From an uncultured Bacteroidaceae bacterium (GTDB lineage Bacteria; Bacteroidota; Bacteroidia; Bacteroidales; Bacteroidaceae), in the NCBI GenBank assembly GCA_905233465.1, contig CAJOEI010000002.1, positions 112,654 to 176,653 of the forward strand: a stretch of 64,000 bases of DNA. The letters are read 5' to 3'. The translations under genes and the position numbers were made by a program. Shown here piece after piece: positions 1 to 9,405 of the stretch (within the stretch, counting starts at the first letter, position 1; the number at the start of each line of letters is the position of its first letter). The notes below the pieces were generated by a model that was not told the origin of the DNA, searched no databases, and saw only the letters and a list, made by a program, of their open reading frames with translations.

Positions 1-1
1 A

Positions 2-433
2 ACTGCTGTTTACAACAAACTGGCTGACCTGCGCAATCTCGAAACATTGCGTGAACGACTCAACGATCCCGCTTTTGTGGATTCCTTGCGCGCCTCTGGT
101 CAGGTGCCAGATGACAAGTTGGAGCAAATACTACAGATGGCTTCGCAACTCGAATTGTCCGAAGATGAGGTGTGCATCAACGGGACACCTTTAGGCTCCA
201 TCGCCTTGCGTATCATAGAAAGGGATGATCCTAAATGCATCAAATTTGAAGCAATAGGAGCACCCATTCAAGCCAATCTATGGATACAGTTGCTGCCTAC
301 ATCACCATACGAATGCAAGATGCGGTGCACCATCGGCGCAGAGCTCAATTTCTTCATGAAACAGATGGCCAAGAAGCCCTTGCAAGAAGGCGTTGAGAAA
401 CTCGCTGATATGCTCGCAATGATTCCGTATTAA
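2..433 (+). CDS. SRPBCC-like small protein, 5' end outside window
   Basis: The reading frame is open from base 2 (TAVYNKLADL...), so the TTG at 47 in the ORF track is not the true start; the gene begins before the window. The end 'PLQEGVEKLADMLAMIPY' and the mid-part 'IALRIIERDDPKCIKFEA' match my memory of small SRPBCC (START-like, ligand-binding fold) proteins that sit just before argH in Bacteroides and Prevotella. The ligand and role are unknown. Its stop lies 1 nt before the argH start, so the two are probably cotranscribed. The family call is from recall and not searched. Confidence 0.7.
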   Translation, partial: TAVYNKLADLRNLETLRERLNDPAFVDSLRASGQVPDDKLEQILQMASQLELSEDEVCINGTPLGSIALRIIERDDPKCIKFEAIGAPIQANLWIQLLPTSPYECKMRCTIGAELNFFMKQMAKKPLQEGVEKLADMLAMIPY

Positions 434-434
434 C

Positions 435-1793
435 ATGAAAGAGAACAATATATCTGCTTCACCCATCTGGCAGAAATCTACATCGATGACTGCCGAGATT
501 GAGCGCTTCACGGTTGGACACGATCGCGAGTTGGATATGTACCTCGCTGAGAGCGATGTAATTGGTTCCCTGGCACACACCGCAATGCTACAGACCATCG
601 GGCTGCTCTCCGACGCAGAGCTCCAAGCCATACACCGCGAATTGCGCAATATCCTGCATGACATTCTCAACGGACACTTCCAGATAGAAGACGGTGTCGA
701 GGATGTCCATTCAGAAGTTGAGCTCCTACTCACTCGGCGACTTGGCGATGTCGGCAAGAAGATTCACAGCGGCCGCTCGCGCAACGATCAGGTGCTGCTG
801 GACCTCAAGTTGTGGACACGACGTCAATTGCGCGAGGTCGTTGAGCTCGTCACAGAGTTGTTCCGTGGGCTACAGGCACAAAGCCAGCGCTACAAGGACA
901 TTCTCATGCCTGGCTATACCCATTTGCAGGTGGCTATGCCATCCAGTTTCGGACTCTGGTTCGGTGCCTATGCCGAGAGCCTGACCGATGACATGCTCTT
1001 TTTGCAGGCAGCCTACAAGTTGGTCAATCGCAACCCACTGGGTTCTGCTGCCGGATACGGAAGCAGTTTCCCTCTCAACCGCGAGCTGACAACCGATCTA
1101 TTGGGATTCGACAGCATGGATTATAATGTTGTCTACGCACAAATGGGACGTGGCAAGATGGAGCGCAATGTCGCTTTTGCGCTCGCATCACTTGCCGGTA
1201 CCGTGGCCAAGCTCGCTTTTGATGCATGCATGTTCAGCTCACAGAATTTTGGGTTCATACGTCTGCCACACGAGTGCACCACTGGGTCAAGCATCATGCC
1301 ACACAAGAAAAACCCGGATGTATTTGAACTCACCCGAGCCAAATGTAACAAGATACAGGCTCTGCCAACACAGGTAACTCTGATAATGAACAACCTGCCC
1401 AGCGGATACTTCCGCGACCTACAGATACTCAAAGAGGTCTTTCTGCCGGCCTTTGACGAGATTAAGGACTGCCTGCGAATGACAACTTACATAATAAAAA
1501 GAATAGACGTCAACCCTGACATCCTCACCGACCCGCGGTACGACCTTATGTTCTCAGTCGAAGAAGTTAATCGTTTGGCTGCCGAGGGCATGCCCTTCCG
1601 AGATGCCTACAAGAAAGTGGGACTGGATATTGAAGCCAGCCGCTTTACTCCCGTCAAAACAGTCCACCACACACATGCCGGCAGCATTGGCAACCTCTGT
1701 AACGACCGCATCGCCGCCCTCTTCCACAGTGTGCTCGAAGGTTTCGCCTTCGAGAAGGCTGAGGCTGCGGAGCACAAATTGGTAGAAGGATGA
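435..1793 (+). CDS. argH: Argininosuccinate lyase
   Basis: This cytoplasmic enzyme splits argininosuccinate into arginine and fumarate, the last step of arginine synthesis. The 452-residue length is usual. The fumarase/aspartase superfamily signature 'GSSIMPHKKNPD' is present near residue 285, and the N-terminal part has 'DVHSEVELLLTRRLGD' followed by 'HSGRSRNDQVLLDLKLW', both typical of ArgH. The ATG at 435 follows the upstream stop by one base. The 3' end overlaps the next gene by 4 nt (ATGA), which points to translational coupling. No truncation is seen. Confidence 0.97.
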   Translation: MKENNISASPIWQKSTSMTAEIERFTVGHDRELDMYLAESDVIGSLAHTAMLQTIGLLSDAELQAIHRELRNILHDILNGHFQIEDGVEDVHSEVELLLTRRLGDVGKKIHSGRSRNDQVLLDLKLWTRRQLREVVELVTELFRGLQAQSQRYKDILMPGYTHLQVAMPSSFGLWFGAYAESLTDDMLFLQAAYKLVNRNPLGSAAGYGSSFPLNRELTTDLLGFDSMDYNVVYAQMGRGKMERNVAFALASLAGTVAKLAFDACMFSSQNFGFIRLPHECTTGSSIMPHKKNPDVFELTRAKCNKIQALPTQVTLIMNNLPSGYFRDLQILKEVFLPAFDEIKDCLRMTTYIIKRIDVNPDILTDPRYDLMFSVEEVNRLAAEGMPFRDAYKKVGLDIEASRFTPVKTVHHTHAGSIGNLCNDRIAALFHSVLEGFAFEKAEAAEHKLVEG

Positions 1794-2326
1794 TGAAGAA
1801 AGTGTTGTGTCTTTTGATGGCTGTTCTGATTGTGGCCTGCTCCGCTACAGAAAATACTTACTCGACCATGCCTGCATATTTCGTGTATCAAAACACAAAT
1901 ACCGTGCCACAGTTGAATGCAGCCTTGGGCAATCCCGGGGAATTCTGCACCATCGAGCTACGAGGACAATACTATGTCTTCACTAACCTCACAGGCAGCA
2001 CACAGACCAACCGTACAGCATTGTCCAACTATCAGAAAACATATCTCGGATTATCTGGTTTAATTGTGGGGCTGCCTGTCATTCCTGCACCAGGCGAGGA
2101 CGCCCAGCATGTGGTGTGTTTTGATTTAGCTTGTCCAAACTGCTACGACACTTATGCCATCACAAAGAGCATGCGTCTGCATGAAGGTGGGCTTGCTCAA
2201 TGTCCGTCATGTCAACGCATCTACGATCTCAACACACAGGGCATCATAAACGATGGAGAGCCGGGACAAAGCCTCTACCGATACCGCGTAACTTATATCC
2301 CATATACCCTACAGGTAAACAACTAA
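1790..2326 (+). CDS. Cys-rich lipoprotein, zinc-ribbon or Rieske-like
   Basis: A short 178-residue protein with a lipoprotein signal (MMKKVLCLLMAVLIVAC; lipobox around Cys17), so it should be anchored to a membrane on the periplasmic or outer side. The second half holds two CxxC pairs, 'CPNC' and 'CPSC', about 37 residues apart. They are followed by 'RIYDLNTQGIINDGEPG', which resembles the cluster-binding end of Rieske-like folds but with cysteines where Rieske proteins carry histidines, so zinc binding is more likely. It starts inside the argH stop (ATGA overlap). The function is not known to me. Confidence 0.75.
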   Translation: MMKKVLCLLMAVLIVACSATENTYSTMPAYFVYQNTNTVPQLNAALGNPGEFCTIELRGQYYVFTNLTGSTQTNRTALSNYQKTYLGLSGLIVGLPVIPAPGEDAQHVVCFDLACPNCYDTYAITKSMRLHEGGLAQCPSCQRIYDLNTQGIINDGEPGQSLYRYRVTYIPYTLQVNN

Positions 2327-2337
2327 ACATCATTAAT

Positions 2338-2994
2338 ATGACTATCATCAACTTTGCAGAGCAGAACTCCGTCATAAATCAGTATATGGCAGAACTGCGT
2401 GACAAGAGCTATCAGAAGAATCGCCTACTCTTTCGTCACAACATAAAGCGTGTTGGCGAGATGATGGCATACGAACTCAGCAAGACACTGGAATACAAGG
2501 CAAAGACTGTCACCACTCCACTTGGCACTATCGACATGCCACTGCCCAAAGATGACCTGCTCATAGCTACAGTGTTACGCGCTGGACTGCCGTTCCATGA
2601 AGGATTCCTACATGTCTTCGACCGAGCCGCCAACGGCTTTGTATCAGCCTATCGCATGTATACAAATCGAGAGCATACCGAGGTCGGCATACACACCGAA
2701 TACATGGCAGCTCCATCATCCAAGGGTAAGACACTCATCATCGTAGACCCCATGTTGGCCACTGGCGGCTCTATGGCTGCCAGCTATGAAGCTTTGATAA
2801 AGACTGGCATACCGCGTAAGGTGCATATCGCATGCGTCATAGCGACACCAGAGGGGCTCGACACACTGCGCCAGACACTGCCAGACAACGCCACCGTATG
2901 GTGCGCCGCTATTGACCCTGGCATGAACATAAATAAATATATCGTGCCTGGCTTTGGCGATGCTGGTGACCTTTGTTACGGCGAGAAATTGTGA
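2338..2994 (+). CDS. upp: Uracil phosphoribosyltransferase
   Basis: It makes UMP from uracil and PRPP in pyrimidine salvage. The ORF track begins at 2200, but the family N-terminus 'MTIINFAEQNSVINQYMAELRD' starts at the ATG at 2338, giving 218 residues, the usual size. The PRPP loop is 'LIIVDPMLATGGSMAASY' and the uracil-binding end is 'YIVPGFGDAGDLCYGEKL'. It lies 11 nt after the lipoprotein gene and in the same direction, so it may share its transcript. Confidence 0.95.
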   Translation: MTIINFAEQNSVINQYMAELRDKSYQKNRLLFRHNIKRVGEMMAYELSKTLEYKAKTVTTPLGTIDMPLPKDDLLIATVLRAGLPFHEGFLHVFDRAANGFVSAYRMYTNREHTEVGIHTEYMAAPSSKGKTLIIVDPMLATGGSMAASYEALIKTGIPRKVHIACVIATPEGLDTLRQTLPDNATVWCAAIDPGMNINKYIVPGFGDAGDLCYGEKL

Positions 2995-3031
2995 TCCACC
3001 CTTTCACTTGAAACCTGAAACTTCGCAAGCT

Positions 3032-4447
3032 ATGTCTAAAATGAAGAAGAGCTTATTTATCATTTACCATTTATTGTTTATCATTTCTGCTACAGCCCAG
3101 AACACCACCGATGGGGGTATAAGCGCCAACATGTTGCGCCAGATACAAGCTGCACAGCCCGCAGCCGGCACCTACCGCGCCATAGGCAACGCCATCGCTG
3201 CTAATGCCATCGACGACTTGGCACGCTCGCGCGCCAATGCACGACCTGTGCCGACTCAGTTTAGCATCGAAACGCCAACACAGAGCATCACAGACCAAAA
3301 GTCCAGCGGACGATGCTGGATGTTCTCTGGACTCAACGTGTTGAGGGCAGACTTCGCGCATCAGCATGCTGACAGCCTCGCACTGGAGTTGTCTCAGGGT
3401 TACCTCTTTTTCTGGGATCAACTGGAAAAGAGCAACCTCTTCCTACAAGGTGTGCTCGACTGCGCCCGCGAACCAATGGACAGCCAGCGAGTGCAGTTCT
3501 TCTTCCGAACCCCAATCAATGATGGTGGCACCTTCTGCGGCGTTGCAGATCTGGCAACCAAATATGGTCTCGTACCTGCTGAAATGGCTCCCGAGACCTA
3601 CAGCAGCGAGAACACAGCACGCATGAGTCGTCTGGTCAGTTCCAAGCTGCGCGAATTCGGACTTGAGCTGCGTAAGATGGTTGCTGACAAGAAGAAAGCC
3701 GCCGACATCCGTGCGCGCAAGACATCCATGCTTGCAGACATATATAGGATGTTAGTGCTAACACTGGGTGAGCCCATAACAGAATTTGACTATGCTTTCC
3801 ACGGCAAGGACGGTAAGGCCAAGACCGCACGCCGCCACTATACACCAAAGTCTTTTTATGATGAGATTGTCGGGCACCCGCTGAATGGCACCTTTATCAT
3901 GGTCATGAACGACCCGCGACGTGAATACCATCGCACATACGAAGTGCAGTGGGATCGACACACCTACGACGGAACAAACTGGTGCTACCTCAACCTCCCG
4001 ATGGATGACATAGAGCAGCTGGCAATAGCCCAATTGCGCTCCGGACGCAAGCTCTATAGCAGTTATGACGTCGGTAAGCAGCTCGACCGCAAACGAGGCT
4101 TCTGCGACATCGATAACTTTGACTATGCCTCACTATTCCAGACAACATTCCCAATGACCAAGGCAGAGCGTATAGCCACCTTCGACAGCGGGTCAACACA
4201 CGCCATGACGCTTACCGCCGTAGATCTCGACGACCAAGGCAAGCCACTCATGTGGAAGGTTGAGAACTCATGGGGAACAGCCTCAGGACAAAAAGGATGT
4301 CTCGTGATGACCGACCGCTGGTTTCGCGAGTATATGTTCCGCCTCGTCATTGACAAACAGTTTGTACCCGAAGCACTTCAGCAAGAAGCACAGCAAAAGC
4401 CCATAATTGTCATGCCCGAGGATCCACTATTCCAGAGTGATTTATAA
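3032..4447 (+). CDS. C1B cysteine peptidase (bleomycin hydrolase-like), exported
   Basis: The papain-like catalytic triad can be read: Cys in 'QKSSGRCWMFSGLNVLR', His in 'GSTHAMTLTAVDL' and Asn in 'KVENSWGT'. This fits the C1B family (PepC / bleomycin hydrolase aminopeptidases). The start at 3032 (or the ATG at 3041) gives a signal peptide ending '...ISATAQ', so this copy is exported, unlike cytoplasmic PepC. About 471 residues. The signal peptide is encoded by an AT-rich microrepeat (see findings). It follows upp by 37 nt. The substrate is unknown; a role in periplasmic peptide breakdown is inferred. Confidence 0.88.
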   Translation: MSKMKKSLFIIYHLLFIISATAQNTTDGGISANMLRQIQAAQPAAGTYRAIGNAIAANAIDDLARSRANARPVPTQFSIETPTQSITDQKSSGRCWMFSGLNVLRADFAHQHADSLALELSQGYLFFWDQLEKSNLFLQGVLDCAREPMDSQRVQFFFRTPINDGGTFCGVADLATKYGLVPAEMAPETYSSENTARMSRLVSSKLREFGLELRKMVADKKKAADIRARKTSMLADIYRMLVLTLGEPITEFDYAFHGKDGKAKTARRHYTPKSFYDEIVGHPLNGTFIMVMNDPRREYHRTYEVQWDRHTYDGTNWCYLNLPMDDIEQLAIAQLRSGRKLYSSYDVGKQLDRKRGFCDIDNFDYASLFQTTFPMTKAERIATFDSGSTHAMTLTAVDLDDQGKPLMWKVENSWGTASGQKGCLVMTDRWFREYMFRLVIDKQFVPEALQQEAQQKPIIVMPEDPLFQSDL

Positions 4448-4449
4448 GC

Positions 4450-4480
4450 TGCCAATTATGAATTATGAATTGTGAATTAG
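4450..4480 (+). repeat. AT-rich microrepeat leader (AATTATG/AATTGTG)
   Basis: Short degenerate tandem repeats of the form AATTATGAATTATGAATTGTGAATT fill almost all of the gap between the peptidase stop and the glycosyltransferase start. Similar but different microrepeats fill other short gaps in this window. Confidence 0.6.
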
Positions 4481-4487
4481 CTAAACC

Positions 4488-5372
4488 ATGTCTGTGATAG
4501 TTCTTGAAGGCGGTCTGGGCAACCGCATGCGCGTAGCCGCTTCGGCCCTAGCGCTGTGCAATGCGAAACAGCAGCCATTGCAAGTGCTATGGACCGAGCA
4601 ATGGGGAATGCGTTGTCGCTTCGATAACCTCTTCTGTCCCGTGAAGACTGATAATGTCGTTGCTGACGGCTTCTCTTTACGCGATGCCACAACAGCTGAA
4701 AACATCTTTTACGCCCGCCCCACAGCAAGCAACCTGTATTTACCAGCCCTCACGCGCCGCCTGCGCCATAAACATATCATCCTCTCACCACGCATATGGC
4801 ATCTCAATCAGGTCGGCTTCGACTTTGCAGCATTTCTTGCTCAGGGAAACAGCCTTATCACAGCATATCGCGACTTCTTTCCATGGCAGCGCAAGCATCT
4901 GACAGCATTGTTCCGACCAAACGAACGAGTGGACAGCCTCATCCGAGCCCGTACTGCTCCTTTCACATCTCATACCATTGGCGTGCATGTGCGACGTACA
5001 GACTTGCAGCAGTCCATCGATGAGAGCCCACTCGACTTGTTCATAGAAGCCATTGATCGCGAACTCGAACTTGACTGCAACCTCACTATCTATCTCGCCA
5101 CTGACGACGAAGCCACTAAGCAAGAGCTCTTCAAGCGCTACGGCCAACGTCTGTTCACCGCACCAGACGAAGCTACGCGCGACAGCACTGAGGGCATCCG
5201 CAATGCAGTAGTAGAGATGTTTGCCCTCTCCTACACACACCACATATACGGCTCTTCTGGCAGCACATTTTCCACTATAGCCGCCTGTTTGGGTAATGTC
5301 CCCATAGACATCATCCAGCGTAATGGCCGTGGCAACATAGACCTGCTATGCCAAGACATGGCAAAGCCGTAG
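4488..5372 (+). CDS. Glycosyltransferase, GT11 (alpha-1,2-fucosyltransferase)-like
   Basis: The N-terminal glycine-rich motif 'LEGGLGNRMRVAASALAL' and the central 'IGVHVRRTDL' resemble the GGLGNQM and HxRRxD motifs of fucosyltransferase-type enzymes (GT11 and relatives), which move fucose from GDP-fucose. Near the C-terminus 'YGSSGSTFSTIAACLG' is a second typical donor-site block. It has 294 residues with no signal peptide or membrane segment, so it is cytoplasmic. It is not in a glycan cluster here, so acceptor and pathway are unknown. The exact GT family is uncertain. Confidence 0.6.
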   Translation: MSVIVLEGGLGNRMRVAASALALCNAKQQPLQVLWTEQWGMRCRFDNLFCPVKTDNVVADGFSLRDATTAENIFYARPTASNLYLPALTRRLRHKHIILSPRIWHLNQVGFDFAAFLAQGNSLITAYRDFFPWQRKHLTALFRPNERVDSLIRARTAPFTSHTIGVHVRRTDLQQSIDESPLDLFIEAIDRELELDCNLTIYLATDDEATKQELFKRYGQRLFTAPDEATRDSTEGIRNAVVEMFALSYTHHIYGSSGSTFSTIAACLGNVPIDIIQRNGRGNIDLLCQDMAKP

Positions 5373-5390
5373 TTTAAAGTTTAATGTTGA

Positions 5391-8234
5391 ATGTATAAGA
5401 AGTTTCTCTCCACCACTTGTCTTCTTCTGCTACATATCTGTGTGGCAGCACAGGTGCAAGGTATTGTCATTGATGCCAAAACCCGCAAGCCACTGGAGTA
5501 TGTCAATATTGTCTACGAGGGTCATGGCTATGGCGGTCAGAGTGATGAGGACGGTCGTTTCATCATCCGTGAGGATTCTACGTGGAAGGTGCTCACGGTG
5601 TCGACTATGGGCTATGAGACACAGCGCGTGCGTCTCGGCGACTATGGCAAGAATCGCGACCTGCGCATCCGCCTGAAGCCAGAGGGTTCCAACCTGCGGG
5701 AGGTGACTATCACCACCAAACGCACGCGCTACAGCAGGAAAAATAATCCGGCTGTGGATTTCATGCGGCGCGTGATAGAGCACAAGCGCAGCAACGACTT
5801 GCATGCAAAGGACTACTTCACGTACACCACCTACGAGAAGATGACAGCAAGCATCAATGAGTTCACCGAGAGAATCTTCGATGTCGAAGAGGGCAAGGCA
5901 TGGGCATTCCTCAAGGATCATGTTGAGCGCCACCCTCAGACAGGTAAACTCATACTGCCACTAACCGTAGACGAACAGTTGTCGCACACTTTCTACCGCC
6001 GCCAGCCCAAGACCGAGAAAGAACTCATCAAGGCAAAGAGCAACCGAGGCATCACTGAGCTCATCAACACTGGCGAGATTGTCACGACCGTGCTCAAGGA
6101 CTGTTTCACAGACGTGAATATCTATGACGAGGAATGCCGATTGCTGCAGTTCCACATCAAAAGTCCAATTGCGAACTCGGCAATATCATTCTACCGTTAC
6201 TATATTCAAGATACGCTCTACTTCACGCGTTCGACTCCTGAGGGTCGTGCCGCCAAGGAATACAACCCTCTTGACCAGTACATAAGTCGTGCCGAGGCAC
6301 TGGCCACTCTGCGTCCCCTAATCATGCCAGACAGCATACCTGTCTCGTCGACCATGCCCGACAGTCTGCGTCGCCGCATCCTGCGCGAACGTGAGAACCG
6401 CATCCTGCGAGCACACTACGACAGCGTGCTTGTAATGGGATTCACCCCCAACAACCAGCAGGACATAGCCTTCAACGGTAATATCTATGTGATGCTTGAC
6501 TCTACCTACCAAGTCAAGACAGCAGAGCTGCATTTCCCCAAGCAGAGCAACGTCAACTTCGTTGAGGACATACGCATAGATCAGTACTACGAGGATCTGC
6601 CAACAGGCGAACGAGTGTGCGTGAGCAACGACATGCTGGTTGAGCTCGCAGTGACATCATGGTTGCACAAACTGCTGGTGCAGCGCACAGTGCGCAACTT
6701 TGACTATCAGTTTGATCCAATATCGGCAAGCGTCTTCAAGCGCATCAAGGGCACAACGTACACGGAGCCAGACGCGACGATGCACACTGACGATCAGTAC
6801 TGGGCACAATATCGCCAGACGGAACTGACACAGAGTGAAAGCCGCATCGGTGGCATGCTTAAGAAACTGACTGAGATGAAATATTTCAAGCCAGTGATGA
6901 TAGTTGCCAAAGCCCTGATAGAGAACTATGTTGAGACATCGGACTCGACGGCCACTAACAAATTCGACTTTGGCCCTATCAACACCATCATCTCATACAA
7001 CAGCTATGACCGCTGGCGTTTCCGTCTGTCAGGCTTCACGACAGCGCACATGCATCCGCACCTCTTCGCCAGCGGGTACATCGCCTACGGCACTAAGTCA
7101 AAGAATCTCTATGGCTGGGGCGAACTTGTATACTCCTTCAATCCGAAGGCATATCTAGCACGCGAGTTCCCGCGCAACAACATACACTTCAGCTACCGCC
7201 GAGATGTCACTGCACCGTTTGACAAATTCGTGCCGACGGACAAGGACAATATGTTCATGGCGTTGCATACGAGCACTGTGGACCAGTATCACCTCATCCG
7301 CGAATGGAAAGTAATGTATGACCGTGAATGGTATAACGGAGCACGTGCTCTGTTCCGTTTCACCCGCACGCAACAGCGCCCTGTGGATGCACTTTTCTAC
7401 CAGCCACTTGGCACAGACCCGTTTGTTACTATCCACAACGACATCAGCCGCCTATCCGAGCCCACCTCACTGCATAGCCGCATCAATGGGATTAACCTGA
7501 CAGAATTCTACGGCAGCGTTAGCTTCGAACCTGGTGCGACATACATCAACACTAAGCAGCGCCGAGTTAAGATCAATAAAGACGCACCCATATTCACTGT
7601 GAGCCACACAATGGGAGTGAAGGGCTTACTCGGAGGTGACTACAACTACAACGTCACAGAGGCGGGAGTGTACAAACGTTTCTATATACCAGCAGGCTGG
7701 GGCTACACCGACTTTGATATCAAAGCTGGCATACAGTGGAACACTGTACCATACCCGCTTCTCATACACCCTGCCGTGAACCAAAGCTTTGTCATACAAG
7801 ACAACACCTTCTCACTGATCCACAACCTTGAGTTCCTCAACGACCGCTATGTGCAACTCATGTGGGGATGGGACATCTGCGGCAAGATCTTCAACCGCGT
7901 GCCATTGCTCAAGAAGCTGCATTGGCGCGAGTTTGTGGGCGTCAACGTCCTATGGGGCACACTTACCGACAAAAACAATCCTGCTGCCTCAGCCTACACC
8001 AATCCAGAACTGTTCTACTTCCCTGGACACTTCATCACTGCAGAAGACGGTACTACATATTACGAGCAGAATTCCGTGGTTATGGATCCACATACACCAT
8101 ACGTTGAACTACGTCTGGGCGTTCACAATATACTCAAAATCTTCCACATCGAATATGTACGTCGCCTCACCTATCGCAATAATCCAGGTGCACAGAAACA
8201 TGGTGTAAGGTTTATGTTCCGAGTGTTTTTCTAA
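5391..8234 (+). CDS. DUF5686-type outer-membrane protein with carboxypeptidase-like regulatory domain
   Basis: 947 residues. The signal peptide (MYKKFLSTTCLLLLHICVAAQ) is followed by a carboxypeptidase-D-regulatory-like beta-sandwich around residues 22-100 ('GIVIDAKTRKPLEYVNIVYE'). Then comes a long region rich in alternating polar and aromatic residues that ends in Phe ('RFMFRVFF'), as expected for an outer-membrane beta-barrel. This fits DUF5686, a widespread Bacteroidetes family of unclear role. It is 18 nt after the glycosyltransferase gene. Confidence 0.85.
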   Translation: MYKKFLSTTCLLLLHICVAAQVQGIVIDAKTRKPLEYVNIVYEGHGYGGQSDEDGRFIIREDSTWKVLTVSTMGYETQRVRLGDYGKNRDLRIRLKPEGSNLREVTITTKRTRYSRKNNPAVDFMRRVIEHKRSNDLHAKDYFTYTTYEKMTASINEFTERIFDVEEGKAWAFLKDHVERHPQTGKLILPLTVDEQLSHTFYRRQPKTEKELIKAKSNRGITELINTGEIVTTVLKDCFTDVNIYDEECRLLQFHIKSPIANSAISFYRYYIQDTLYFTRSTPEGRAAKEYNPLDQYISRAEALATLRPLIMPDSIPVSSTMPDSLRRRILRERENRILRAHYDSVLVMGFTPNNQQDIAFNGNIYVMLDSTYQVKTAELHFPKQSNVNFVEDIRIDQYYEDLPTGERVCVSNDMLVELAVTSWLHKLLVQRTVRNFDYQFDPISASVFKRIKGTTYTEPDATMHTDDQYWAQYRQTELTQSESRIGGMLKKLTEMKYFKPVMIVAKALIENYVETSDSTATNKFDFGPINTIISYNSYDRWRFRLSGFTTAHMHPHLFASGYIAYGTKSKNLYGWGELVYSFNPKAYLAREFPRNNIHFSYRRDVTAPFDKFVPTDKDNMFMALHTSTVDQYHLIREWKVMYDREWYNGARALFRFTRTQQRPVDALFYQPLGTDPFVTIHNDISRLSEPTSLHSRINGINLTEFYGSVSFEPGATYINTKQRRVKINKDAPIFTVSHTMGVKGLLGGDYNYNVTEAGVYKRFYIPAGWGYTDFDIKAGIQWNTVPYPLLIHPAVNQSFVIQDNTFSLIHNLEFLNDRYVQLMWGWDICGKIFNRVPLLKKLHWREFVGVNVLWGTLTDKNNPAASAYTNPELFYFPGHFITAEDGTTYYEQNSVVMDPHTPYVELRLGVHNILKIFHIEYVRRLTYRNNPGAQKHGVRFMFRVFF

Positions 8235-8276
8235 GTTAAAAAAAGCAAAAAAGTCTCTCGCATCACAAATTATGTC

Positions 8277-8284
8277 TACCTTTG
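8277..8284 (+). promoter_or_regulatory. Bacteroidetes -7 box for tRNA-Gln
   Basis: TACCTTTG matches the Bacteroidetes sigma-ABfr -7 consensus TAnnTTTG. It lies about 30 nt before the mature tRNA 5' end and is followed by CACCGC. No clear TTTG -33 box is seen at the proper distance. Confidence 0.6.
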
Positions 8285-8313
8285 CACCGCTTTTAGCAAT
8301 AAAAGCCGCGGAT

Positions 8314-8387
8314 TGGGATATGGTGTAATGGTAACACAACAGGTTTTGGTTCTGTTTTTCCTGGTTCGAATCCGGGTATCCCAACCA
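8314..8387 (+). tRNA. tRNA-Gln (anticodon TTG)
   Basis: The cloverleaf can be folded by eye. The acceptor stem is TGGGATA/TATCCCA (7 bp). The anticodon stem is ACAGG/TCTGT with loop TTTTGGT, which places TTG at the anticodon. The T arm is CTGGTTCGAATCCGG, and the 3' end ACCA is encoded. It stands alone between the DUF5686 gene and xerD and has its own promoter box and terminator. Confidence 0.95.
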
Positions 8388-8394
8388 ATTATTC

Positions 8395-8429
8395 AAAGAC
8401 TCTCACACGTGTGCGTGTGAGAGTCTTTT
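8395..8429 (+). terminator. Strong intrinsic terminator after tRNA-Gln
   Basis: A perfect 14 bp stem, AAAGACTCTCACAC / GTGTGAGAGTCTTT, has a 6 nt loop (GTGTGC) and ends in TTTTA. It separates the tRNA from xerD and is near symmetric, so it may work in both directions. Confidence 0.9.
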
Positions 8430-8452
8430 AAATGTAAAATGGAAAATGTAAA

Positions 8453-9340
8453 ATGCTTCGTCGCTATCGTCAATACCTTATGCTTGAACGAGGGTTCTCT
8501 GCCAATACCCTTGACGCATATATGCGCGATTTGTCGCGACTGATGGAGTATCTCGAGACACATGGCGTAGACTACCACGCCGCTCAGCCAGAGCATCTGC
8601 AGCACTTCGTTGCAACGCTGATGGATATGGGCATCACTGCGCGCAGCATAGCCCGCATTCTGGCTGGTGTGCGATCGTTCTACAGATTCCTGTGCATAGA
8701 GGGCGAGATTATCGACGACCCTACGGCACTGATAGAGTCGCCAGAGCGCGGTAGCCGCTTGCCAGACGTGCTCACAGTGGCGGAAATAGACAATATTATC
8801 GCAGCCATAGACCTCAGCAAGCCCGAGGGGCAGCGCGACCGCGCCATCATCGAGACACTGTATTCGTGCGGGCTGCGCGTGAGCGAGCTCTGTGCCCTGC
8901 GAATGGGCGACCTGTTTCTGGAGGAGGGCTTCATACGTGTTGTGGGCAAGGGGCGGAAGCAGCGCCTCGTGCCGATATCGCATACGGCAATAGCCGAATT
9001 GCAGGCGTGGTTCGAGCAACGTGCAGAGGTCAACGTGCGCACGGGGCATGAAGACGTTGTGTTCCTCAGTATCAGACGCGGCACGGCGCTGTCGCGCATC
9101 ACCGTGTTCCATATCGTCAAGGAGCTGTGCATATCTGCCGGCATACGCCACACGGTGTCGCCACACACTTTCCGCCACAGCTTTGCCACCCATCTGCTCG
9201 AAGGCGGTGCTAACCTCAGGGCTATTCAGGAAATGCTTGGTCATGAAGACATTGGCACGACACAATTGTACATGCACCTCGACCGTTCACACCTCAGGGA
9301 AGAAATAATGTTGCACCATCCAAGAAATTTTTCTTCTTAG
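8453..9340 (+). CDS. xerD: Site-specific tyrosine recombinase XerD
   Basis: 295 residues, the Xer length. An N-terminal SAM-like core-binding domain ('YLMLERGFSANTLDAYMRDL') is followed by the catalytic domain with the expected residues: Arg in 'CGLRVSELCAL', Lys in 'VGKGRKQRLVP', His-x-x-Arg in 'HTFRHSFATHLLEGGANLR', His in 'LGHEDIGTTQ' and the nucleophile Tyr in 'LYMHLDR'. Xer recombinases resolve chromosome dimers at dif. The placement next to a tRNA is noteworthy because tyrosine recombinases of islands often sit there, but the length and the even fit to XerD favour the housekeeping enzyme. Confidence 0.9.
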   Translation: MLRRYRQYLMLERGFSANTLDAYMRDLSRLMEYLETHGVDYHAAQPEHLQHFVATLMDMGITARSIARILAGVRSFYRFLCIEGEIIDDPTALIESPERGSRLPDVLTVAEIDNIIAAIDLSKPEGQRDRAIIETLYSCGLRVSELCALRMGDLFLEEGFIRVVGKGRKQRLVPISHTAIAELQAWFEQRAEVNVRTGHEDVVFLSIRRGTALSRITVFHIVKELCISAGIRHTVSPHTFRHSFATHLLEGGANLRAIQEMLGHEDIGTTQLYMHLDRSHLREEIMLHHPRNFSS

Positions 9341-9405
9341 TTTGCAACTTTCTTGCAACGTGTGTCGTCTAAAGGGTGTAGTTCAACCAATAAAAATCAT
9401 TAATC

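Noticed and set aside
47-433. TTG at 47 as the start of the first gene
   Set aside because: The frame continues upstream to the window edge with family-like sequence (YNKLADLRNLE), so the gene is cut by the window.
8393-9277. 294-residue minus-strand ORF over xerD
   Set aside because: xerD has all catalytic residues on the plus strand. The antisense frame also covers the tRNA terminator.
8314-9340. tRNA-Gln plus tyrosine recombinase as an integrated-element boundary
   Set aside because: The recombinase fits housekeeping XerD, base composition does not change, no duplicated tRNA 3' end was found nearby, and no phage-like genes follow.
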